From: Liolophura sinensis
Taxonomy: Eukaryota > Mollusca > Polyplacophora > Chitonida > Chitonidae
Assembly: GCF_032854445.1 (NCBI RefSeq)
Contig: NC_088296.1
Span: forward strand, 27,397,064-27,461,063
Direction: 5' to 3'
DNA: 64,000 nucleotides
Positions 57,201 through 64,000 of the stretch are shown here, in pieces. Below the pieces are notes generated by a model. It did no database searches, had not been told where the DNA came from, and saw only the letters and a list, made by a program, of their open reading frames with translations. The stretch's first letter is position 1. Each line of letters opens with the position of its first letter. The position numbers and the translations under genes were made by a program.

Positions 57201-60200
57201 AATGAAATAATTAGAAATACATCATGGCAATTAACTTCAATCTGCCAATAACCACTGCCTTACCTGACAACTTGATCTGCCTATACCAAGTAGTTTTGAA
57301 GAAAATTTTGTTGAAGAAAATTCATTATGATTAATCCTAATGTGAGAAAAAAATTATTCGTGTTTTCGCAGCGTCTCTATTATGGGGGCAATCATAGCTG
57401 GTGTCACCAAGGCCCTAAAACCTACACATTCCCTGGCCAGGTATTATTTCATACACGAACATCTCCACTAACTAATCATCTCTAAAATAACTATTACAAC
57501 CTGAACACAAAACCATCACCTGCAATGTTCTTAATAAACACAGCCATTCTGCACAAACAGATAAATCTTTAAATTGAGTTTAAAGGAAGCTTGTCTGAAA
57601 AATAGTCATCAAATAATAGCATATTTGTATTGGCACTATGCCAAAAAATGTAACCTGTTCATTGCCTACCAAACCTTGTCATTATGACCAGTAACCACAC
57701 TCCACTCTGGTCATACAGGGGGAGGTGTGTCAGCCACCTGCGCATGGTCATGGGATTCCCCTGGGTTGTCCGGTTTCCTCCCACCATAATGCTGACCTCC
57801 GTCACATAAGTGAAATAGTCTTGAGTATTGTGTAAAACACCAATCAAATAAATAAATAATATCAAAACCATACCATTGATTCTCTCTATCTCTCTCTCTC
57901 TCTGTCTTGCAAAAAAAAAACTTTCCTCCATACTTCCTCCAAAAAAGATAACAGGTGAGCAGGTAGTGGTGCCTGTCTTTCAATCGCTGGGACACAAAAG
58001 GCACAGGATTCAAAACCAGACTTGGAAAGGGAATTTGCAAATTTTCACCACTTTTTGTGGGGCCTTGGTGACAATTAACGGTCGCAAGTGTTTGTATGAA
58101 CGTTTCCCAAGTTTAAAGATCACCTGTCTTCACCTGGAGTCTTTATGTCTCTAAGCAACACGTGGGAAAATTCGTCAGTATAAAACTTGCCAGAGGTTGC
58201 TGGTTTTAGCCCTGGACACCCCAGTAATAGGGCCGCTTGGCCACAATTGCCTAAGTGAACAACTCAGGAGTATGATGATAAACAACAAAGAAATAAACAA
58301 ATATATGTATAACATATACCTGTTTTTTAGGTGGTCTATATTATGCTAATGATTTCTTTTCAAAATTCTTATTGTATGAAGAGCAGCAATTTGATGCCGG
58401 CTTTAGACTTTCTCTTTTCGTTGACTTACATTGTGATCCAAAACAAACTTAATATCTTTCTTGTCTTTTCTGGTCAGCTCTGGCTTGCCTGGTAACACAC
58501 CGGGGATGTTACAGTAATGTCTGCTTCCTATAATCCCTTCATCATCAACCTCACAGATAATAAAGTCTGAACCTGTAACAACAATAACATGCACAATCTC
58601 AGCTCTGGTTTCCATGGTAACACACCGGGGATGTTACAGTAATGTCTGCTTCCTATAATCCCTTCATCATCAACCTCACAGATAATAAAGTCTGAACCTG
58701 TAACAACAATAACATGCACAATCTCAGCTCTGGCTTGCCTGGTAACACACCGGGGATGTTACAGTAATGTCTGCTTCCTATAATCCCTTCATCATCAACC
58801 TCACAGATGATAAAGTCTGAACCTGTAACAACAATAACATGCACAATCTCAGCTCTGGTTTCCATGGTAACACACCGGGGATGTTACAGTAATGTCTGCT
58901 TCCTATAATCCCTTCATCATCAACCTCACAGATGATAAAGTCTGAACCTGTAACAACAATAACATGCACAATCTCAGCTCTGGCTTGCCTGGTAACACAC
59001 CGGGGATGTTACAGTAATGTCTGCTTCCTATAATCCCTTCATCATCAACCTCACAGATGATAAAGTCTGAACCTGTAACAACAATAACATGCACAATCTC
59101 AGCTCTGGTTTCCATGGTAACACACCGGGGATGTTACAGTAATGTCTGCTTCCTATAATCCCTTCATCATCAACCTCACAGATGATAAAGTCTGAACCTG
59201 TAACAACAATAACATGCACAATCTCAGCTCTGGTTTCCATGGTAACACACCAGGGATGTTACAGTAATGTCTATTTCCTATAATCCCCTCATCATCAACC
59301 TCACAGACGATAAAGTCTGAACCTGTAAGAACAACAACATGCACAATCTCAGCTCTGGTTTCCATGGTAACACACCAGGGATGTTTCAGTAATGTTACAG
59401 TGCTGTCAATCATTTCCTCATCGTTCACATCACATATACCTGTCTGAAGCTGTAATATAAACATTAAGAATCTTAGCTCTGGTTTCCATGGTTACACACT
59501 GAGGAAGTTACAGTAATGTTACAGTGTTGCCTATCACTTCCTCTCATACCCTCATTGTTCACCTCACATATAGCTGCCTGAAGCCGTAATATAAACATTA
59601 AGAATATCAGCTCTGGTTTCCATGGTAACAGACTGGAGAAGTTACAGCGTTGTCTATCACTACCTATCATACCCTCATTGTTCATCTCACATACAGCTGT
59701 CTAAAGCCGTAATATAAACATTAGCATCTTAGTTCTGGTTTCCAAACAAACCGTTTTTCAAGTTAACAAGCTGTCCACGACACGTAATTTTTCACATTAT
59801 AAAACACATACATGTCTCCTGCACCAAGTAATTTTTATGAACATTTCTGAAACATTTTTGGGCTAAACCTTAAAATATCAAAATAAGTCTTCGAATTTAA
59901 CACCTTCTTTTGGAGTTATATACTTTTTACAAGGAACATGATCTTTAGAGTCCAAGACAATGTGTACAGTCAGATAAACTTCTGAACAGAGTAGGAAAAA
60001 AAAATAACCTTTCAGTAGGAAAAAACATTACCTTTCTCCTTCACCACAAGTGAAGTAGTTCCATCTTCGATAAAAATGTGGCTTCCTATTTTGGTTTTCT
60101 CGATGAGCTCGATATGGTCCACAAACATGCAGTCCTGTGTCCCCTCATCCCGGAATGTCAGGTCATTGGTCAGTCGGATCATGTGACCCTTCTTCAGGTA

Positions 60201-60218
60201 AACTTCACTGCCCAGTTC
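47991..60218 (-). CDS. PK-B: divergent pyruvate-kinase-like gene, eight 3' exons
   Basis: Pyruvate kinase transfers phosphate from phosphoenolpyruvate to ADP in the last step of glycolysis. Exons S 60218-60032, T 58572-58430, U 56887-56760, V 54015-53865, W 53040-52888, X 52285-52119, Y 49146-49028 and Z 48247-47991 join with consistent phases to 1305 nt (434 codons plus stop). They run from the B domain to the C-terminus. The first ~110 residues must be encoded beyond 64000. Conserved landmarks are VIAKIEN (catalytic Lys and metal Glu), [48 protein letters not shown] and VTGW near the end. Departures are VARGNLG where the family has VARGDLG (a metal-binding Asp becomes Asn), [12 protein letters not shown] for MLSGETAKGDYP, and a ~30-residue C-terminal extension. 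It may be a paralogue with altered or no activity. Three exons carry amplified splice boundaries. Confidence 0.92.
48652..48735 (-). mobile_element. Decayed SINE tail fragment
   Basis: gattactgtttaatgccgta, ctcgagaattgttcacttct and attagtgttatgggcg are a diverged minus-strand tail and body of the SINE. It lies between PK-B exons Y and Z. Confidence 0.5.
49028..49146 (-). CDS. PK-B exon Y
   Basis: 119 nt. It encodes [20 protein letters not shown] then [12 protein letters not shown], matching the family's RYRPRAPIIAVTR and LYRGIFPV. The donor GATT|gtaatt was chosen because it alone restores frame with exon Z. Confidence 0.87.
49272..51750. repeat. 2.5-kb minisatellite in PK-B intron
   Basis: Over 100 copies of a ~20-bp monomer tacaccccatacttcttccc, interrupted at intervals by a ~23-bp alternative with gaactgtgtagattatttcc. 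From about 51200 a variant with ctacttctcccctacacccc takes over. On the transcribed strand it is G/A rich (ggggtgtag). Long plus ORFs (196-293 aa) are repeat artefacts rich in Thr, Pro, Tyr and Phe. Confidence 0.95.
51777..51829 (-). mobile_element. SINE fragment
   Basis: aaactcacgaccttccgcag then gttgctgtcagaccttcccc is a minus-strand piece of the SINE body at the edge of the minisatellite. Confidence 0.65.
51893..52059 (+). mobile_element. SINE with an internal duplication
   Basis: gcagcaacctgcggatggt occurs twice (51894 and 51929). After it come ctctgcccggtttcctccca, taatgctggccgccgtcgta and the tail gcgtaaaacaccaataaag. The doubled block suggests a small internal tandem duplication or two nested copies. 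Confidence 0.85.
52119..52285 (-). CDS. PK-B exon X
   Basis: 167 nt, phase 0 in and 2 out. It encodes [20 protein letters not shown] and [20 protein letters not shown], matching REAEAAIYH and AVEASFKCCSGAIIVLT of PKM. Confidence 0.92.
52888..53040 (-). CDS. PK-B exon W
   Basis: Exactly 51 codons, phase 0 at both ends, after acceptor tttatcgcag. It encodes [20 protein letters not shown] and [15 protein letters not shown]. The glycine-rich MLSGETAKG loop of the family is altered here. Confidence 0.93.
53215..53600. repeat. ~33-bp minisatellite in PK-B intron
   Basis: About twelve copies of a unit with gagaatagttctcagagaca and taaaatacatcc, decaying to the left and to the right (to ~53800). 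It lies between exons V and W, 180 bp from the W acceptor. Confidence 0.92.
53806..53850 (-). mobile_element. SINE tail fragment
   Basis: gatttgattggccctttact, caagaatatttcactcttat is the minus-strand tail only. Confidence 0.55.
53865..54015 (-). CDS. PK-B exon V (Asp to Asn at metal site)
   Basis: 151 nt, phase 2 in and 0 out. It encodes [20 protein letters not shown] and [20 protein letters not shown], ending ATQ. The codon at the Mg-coordinating aspartate (Asp296 in PKM numbering) reads AAC, Asn. Confidence 0.93.
54536..56759 (-). repeat. 32-bp minisatellite carrying the PK-B exon U donor
   Basis: Roughly 60 copies of a 32-bp unit, some with extra 11-21-bp inserts (ccatagctta duplicated). 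On the transcribed strand each unit reads tacgagggtgtacggag then gtaagctatggaaac. The first part is the last 17 bases of exon U (Tyr-Glu-Gly-Val-Arg-Arg) and the second its donor and the start of the intron. The unit at the exon is the coding one. In the exon U frame the first repeat gives CGG AGG TAA, so use of any later donor would introduce a stop codon. Confidence 0.95.
56760..56887 (-). CDS. PK-B exon U (catalytic Lys)
   Basis: 128 nt, phase 0 in and 2 out. It encodes [20 protein letters not shown] and [15 protein letters not shown]. The Lys and Glu of KIEN are the catalytic acid/base-region Lys and a metal ligand. The nearest donor gtaagc at 56759 is taken; dozens of copies of this same donor follow in the adjoining array. 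Confidence 0.93.
56958..57209 (+). mobile_element. Full-length tRNA-derived SINE
   Basis: Head gcttcgtggccgagcgggtc (A-box) and ctctgagtttaagtccagat (B-box). The body is diverged (gtctgtcagcatcctgtgga). The tail is tgacgtaaaacaccaatcaa. It lies between PK-B exons T and U. Confidence 0.85.
57700..57870 (+). mobile_element. SINE, 5' truncated
   Basis: ccacctgcgcatggtcatgg, gtccggtttcctcccaccat, gtgtaaaacaccaatcaaat and an (aaat)n tail. The minus ORFs across it are spurious. Confidence 0.85.
58430..58572 (-). CDS. PK-B exon T
   Basis: 143 nt, phase 1 in and 0 out. It encodes [20 protein letters not shown] and [15 protein letters not shown]. It corresponds to GADFLVTEVENGG...DIQDLKFGVEQD of PKM, but the family's KGVNLPG is replaced by CNIPG. 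Only this most downstream copy has the donor (gtaagtc); its 5' part recurs upstream in a tandem array. Confidence 0.9.
58430..59740 (-). repeat. 125-bp tandem array carrying the PK-B exon T acceptor and exon 5' part
   Basis: gtctgaacctg recurs at 58565, 58690, 58815, 58940, 59065, 59190 and 59315, an exact 125-bp period. Each copy on the transcribed strand has ttattgttgttacag followed by the exon from [11 protein letters not shown] to about PEL, then joins the next copy. Copies alternate between gctctggcttgcct and gctctggtttccat versions, a 250-bp higher-order unit. More diverged copies continue to ~59740. Only the copy at 58430-58572 has a donor. Since 125 is not a multiple of three, upstream acceptors shift frame. 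Confidence 0.94.
60032..60218 (-). CDS. PK-B exon S (B domain)
   Basis: 187 nt, phase 0 in and 1 out. It encodes [20 protein letters not shown] and [20 protein letters not shown] then TTSLVVKEK. It matches the PKM B-domain block AEVELKKGATLKITLD...KIYVDDGLISLQVK. The acceptor tttgtctgtcag nearest the unique 3' part is taken; four further copies of acceptor plus first half lie upstream. Confidence 0.9.
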
Positions 60219-60865
60219 CTGACAGACAAACACATACAATGTAGCCGTACAAACTACAGGTCTACACACAAACACACAGTCCTGTGTCCCCTCATCCCGG
60301 AATGTCAGGTCATTGGTCAGTCGGATCATGTGACCCTTCTTCAGGTAAACTTCACTGCCCAGTTCCTGACAGACAAACACATACAATGTAGACGTACAAA
60401 CTACAGGTCTACACACAAACACACAGTCCTGTGTCCCCTCATCCCGGAATGTCAGGTCATTGGTCAGTCGGATCATGTGACCCTTCTTCAGGTAAACTTC
60501 ACTGCCCAGTTCCTGACAGACAAACACATACAATGTAGACGTACAAACTACAGGTCTACACACAAACACACAGTCCTGTGTCCCCTCATCCCGGAATGTC
60601 AGGTCATTGGTCAGTCGGATCATGTGACCCTTCTTCAGGTAAACTTCACTGCCCAGTTCCTGACAGACAAACACATACAATGTAGACGTACAAACTACAG
60701 GTCTACACACAAACATGCAGTCCTGTGTCCCCTCATCCCGGAGCCTCAGGTCATTGGTCAGTCGGATCATGTGACCCTTCTTCAAGTAAACTTCACTGCC
60801 CAGTTCCTGACAGACAAACACATACAATGTAGACGTACAAACTACAGGTCTACACACGCACACAC
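60130..60865 (-). repeat. 147-bp tandem array carrying the PK-B exon S acceptor and exon 5' half
   Basis: cagtcctgtgtcccctcatc recurs at 60130, 60277, 60424, 60571 and 60718, an exact 147-bp period with only a few substitutions. Acceptor-adjacent exon starts are at 60218, 60365, 60512, 60659 and 60806. Each copy encodes [20 protein letters not shown] and the following DEGTQDC, then runs into intron-derived sequence (CRPVVCTSTLYVFVCQ) that stays open. Since 147 = 3 x 49, all five copies share one frame (minus ORF 60908-60012). Confidence 0.95.
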
Positions 60866-60974
60866 ACTGATTTACAAGCACAAACACTGATTTATTTACG
60901 TATTTCACTGTTGATTAATGTCATTCTCAAGGAGTTTTTACTTATGTGATGCTGGTCTGTGTGTATGAACAGGA

Positions 60975-63782
60975 GAGAGACAAGGGGGAAAAGAAGGTGA
61001 GAGACCAGGCGAGGGACAAGGTGAGATGCAAGGCGTGAGACAAGGTGAGCTGCAAGGCAAGGGACAATGAGTGAGACAAGGTGACATCCAAGGTGTGAGA
61101 CAAGGTGAGTTGTATGCGAGGGACAAGGCCAGAGACAAGGCGAGCTGCAAGGTGAGGGACAAGGCATGAGACAAGGCGAGCTGCAAGGTGAGGGACAAGC
61201 CGTGAGACAAGGCGAGCTGCAAGGTGAGGGACAAGCCGTGAGACAAGGCGAGCTGCAAGGTGAGGGACAAGGCGAGCGCAAGGTGAGGGAGAAGGCGAGC
61301 TGCAAGGTGAGGGACAAGCCATGAGACAAGGTGAGCTGCAAGGCGAGGGACAAAGCGTGAGACAAGGCGAGCTGCAAGGCGTGAGACAAGGCCAGATTCA
61401 AGGTGAGGGACAAGGCCAGAGACAAGGCGAGCTGCAAGGTGAGGGACAAGGCGTGAGACAAGGCGAGCTGCAAGGTGAGGGACAAGGCGAGCTGCAAGGT
61501 GAGGGACAAGGCGTGAGACAAGGCGAGCTGCAAGGCGAGGGACAAGGGGAGCTGCAAGGTGAGGGACAAGGCATGGGACAAGGCGAGCTGCAAGGCGAGG
61601 GACAAGGCGAGCTGCAAGGTGAGGGACAAGGTGCGAGACAAGGCGAGCTGCAAAGTGAGGGACAAGGCGTGAGACAAGGCGAGCTGCAAGGTGAGGGACA
61701 AGGCGAGCTGCAAGGTGAGGGACAAGGCGTGAGACAAGGCGAGCTGCAAGGCGAGGGACAAGGGGAGCTGCAAGGTGAGGGACAAGGCATGGGACAAGGC
61801 GAGCTGCAAGGCGAGGGACAAGGCGAGCTGCAAGGTGAGGGACAAGGTGCGAGACAAGGCGAGCTGCAAAGTGAGGGACAAGGCGTGAGACAAGGCGAGC
61901 TGCAAGGCGAGGGACAGGCCAGATTCAAGGTGAAGGACAAGGCGTGAGACAAGGCGAGCTGCAAGGTGAGGGACAAGGGGAGCTGCAAAGTGAGGGACAA
62001 GGCGAAGGACAAGGCTAGCTGCAAGGTGAGGGACAAGGCGTGAGACAAGGCCAGATTCAAGGTGAGGGACAAGCCGTGAGACAAGGCGAGCTGCAAGGTG
62101 AGGGACAAGGCGAGCTGCAAGGTGTGGAACAAGGCCAGTGACAAGGCGAGCTGCAAGGTGAGGGACAAGGTGTGAGACAAGGCCAGATGCAAGGCGAGGG
62201 ACAAGGTGAGCTGCAAGGTGAGGGACAAGGCGAGCTGCAAGATGAGGGACAAGGCGTGAGACAAGGCGAGCTGCAAGGTGAGGGACAAGGCGTGAGACAA
62301 GGCGAGCTGCAAGGTGAGGGACAAGGCGAGCTGCAAGGTGAGGGACAAGGCGTGAGACAAGGCGAGCTGCAAGGCGAGGGACAAGGGGAGCTGCAAGGTG
62401 AGGGACAAGGCGTGAGACAAGGCGAGCTGCAAGGCGAGGGACAAGGCGAGCTGCAAGGTGAGGGACAAGGCGCGAGACAAGGCGAGCTGCAAAGTGAGGG
62501 ACAAGGCGTGAGACAAGGCGAGCTGCAAGGCGAGGGACAAGCCGTGAGACAAGGCCAGTTTCAAGGCGAGGGACAAGGCGAGCTGCAAGCTGAGGGACAA
62601 GGCCAGAGACAAGGCGAGCTGCAAGGCGAGGGACAGGCCGTGAGACAAGGCCAGATTCAAGGCGAGGGACAAGGTGTGAGACAAGACGAGCTGCAATGTG
62701 AGGGACAAGGCGTGAGACAAGGTGAGCTGCAAGGTGAGGGACAAGGCGAGCTGCAAGCCGTGAGACAAGGCAAGATTCAAGGTGAGGGACAAGGTAAGGG
62801 ACAAGGCGAGCTGCAAGGTGAGGGACAAGGCGAGCTGCAAGGTGAGGGACAAGGCGTGAGACAAGGCGAGCTGCAAGGTGAGGGACAGGCTGTGAGACAA
62901 GGCCAGATTCAAGGCGAGGGACAAGGTGTGAGACAAGACAAGCTGCAATGTGAGGGACAAGGCGTGAGACAAGGCGAGCTGCAAGGTGAGGGACAAGGCG
63001 TGAGACAAGGCCAGATTCAAGGCGAGGGACAAGGTGTGAGACAAGACGAGCTGCAATGTGAGGGACAAGGCGTGAGACAAGGCGAGCTGCAAGGTGAGGG
63101 ACAAGGCGAGCTGCAAGGTGTGGAACAAGGCATGAGACAAGGCGAGCTGCAAGGTGATGGACAAGGCGAGCTGCAAGGTGAGGGACAAGGCGTGAGACAA
63201 GGCGAGCTGCAAGGTGAGGGACAAGGCGTGAGACAAGGCGAACTGCAAGGTGAGGGACAAGGCGTGAGACAAGGCAAGCTGCAAGGCGAGGGACAAGCCG
63301 TGAGACAAGGCCAGATTCAAGGCGAGGGACAAGGTGTGAGACAAGACGAGCTGCAAGGTGAGGGACAAGGCGTGAGACAAGGCGAGCTGCAAGGTGTGGG
63401 ACAAGGCGAGCTGCAAGGCGTGAGACAAGGCGAACTGCAAGGTGAGGGACAAGGCATGAGACAAGGCAAGCTGCAAGGCGAGGGACAAGCCGTGAGACAA
63501 GGCCAGAATCAAGGTGAGGGACAAGGCTTGAGACAAGGCGAGCTGCAAGGTGAGGGACAAGGCCAGAGACAAGGCGAGCTGCAAGGCGAGGGACAAGCCG
63601 TGAGACAAGGCCAGATGCAAGGTGAGATACTCTTTAATAGCTGGTTTGTTAAGCCTGCAGGTGATGATTTGCAACAGAAGATTTGCAACAGAGACAAGGC
63701 GAGCTGCAAGGTGAGGGACAAGGCGTGAGACAAGGCAAGCTGCAAGGCCAGGGACAAGCCGTGAGACAAGGCCAGATGCACG
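60975..63782. repeat. 2.8-kb array of 12-bp monomers
   Basis: Three 12-bp monomer types (gagctgcaaggt, gagggacaaggc, gtgagacaaggc) alternate, often as a 36-bp higher-order unit. On the plus strand it reads GELQ-GEGQ-GVRQ, on the minus LQLALS/HALSLT. Because 12 is a multiple of three, frames stay open for 208, 518 and (minus) 839 codons without any recognisable domain or flanking gene structure, so these are not called as genes. The array lies upstream of exon S, presumably in a PK-B intron. Confidence 0.95.
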
Positions 63783-64000
63783 GCGAGATACTCTTATATA
63801 GCTGGTTGATGATTTGCAACAGAAGATTTCTTGGTTTCTCAGATACCAAAACCAGCCTACTGAGCTTCGCCTGGTACACAATGGGTACAAGCCATTATCC
63901 AATGTGGTACAAAACACATAAGGCTAGGTCAACAATATCTGCCGCAAACAAGCAGTAGAGATGTAACGCCTGCTTAACCTGTTACAAAATGAACACAGAC
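63783..64000. other. Right edge, presumed PK-B intron
   Basis: No exon is recognised. gatactcttatatagctggt with gatttgcaacagaagattt repeats the interruption at 63628-63690, so the edge of the array was itself duplicated. Confidence 0.45.

Noticed and set aside
60078-60890. 270-residue plus ORF
   Set aside because: Antisense shadow of the exon S array; the coding sense is the minus strand, shown by pyruvate kinase similarity.
61398-63917. 839-residue minus ORF and 518-residue plus ORF in the 12-bp array
   Set aside because: Both arise because the period is a multiple of three and the monomers lack stops. No domain, no splice or promoter context, and the sequence lies inside the PK-B intronic region.

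Overview
The window is nuclear DNA of an animal, most likely a lophotrochozoan (mollusc or brachiopod). Coding sequence is split into short GT-AG exons by kilobase introns. GC content is low, microsatellites and minisatellites are dense, and at least 18 copies of one tRNA-derived SINE are present, all with an (AATA)n-type tail. Species is not determinable from the sequence alone; the phylum guess rests on the SINE style and on protein similarity recalled from family knowledge.

Four protein-coding loci are supported. (1) 666-991 (+): last exon of a pyruvate-kinase-like gene (PK-A), whose other exons lie left of the window. (2) 16898-7440 (-): a complete eight-exon ANP32 gene (leucine-rich-repeat acidic nuclear phosphoprotein, 288 aa) with all splice phases consistent. 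(3) 34204-39804 (+): a complete four-exon secreted carboxylesterase/cholinesterase-family gene (605 aa) with an intact Ser-Glu-His triad and a probable upstream non-coding exon. (4) from beyond 64000 down to 47991 (-): eight 3' exons (434 codons plus stop) of a second, divergent pyruvate-kinase-like gene (PK-B). Its metal-binding Asp is replaced by Asn, and its N-terminal exons lie off the right edge.

The regions 992-7439, 17200-33000 and 39805-47990 show no convincing genes. They hold SINEs, small terminal-inverted-repeat elements (TA- and TTAA-flanked), a tandem array of a tRNA-like unit, and several minisatellites.

The most striking feature is the position and content of the tandem arrays. 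In PK-B, three consecutive exons each have one splice boundary tandemly amplified. Exon S has five copies of a 147-bp unit carrying its acceptor plus the first part of the exon. Exon T has seven or more copies of a 125-bp unit carrying its acceptor plus most of the exon. Exon U has about 2.2 kb of a 32-bp unit carrying its last ~20 coding bases plus the donor. In the unrelated esterase gene, the exon 2 donor is likewise copied into an adjacent array. The huge 12-bp-based array at the right edge carries a consensus-like acceptor in each unit on the PK-B transcribed strand. This looks like repeated birth of minisatellites at exon/intron junctions, producing many decoy splice sites. It needs long-read and transcript confirmation.
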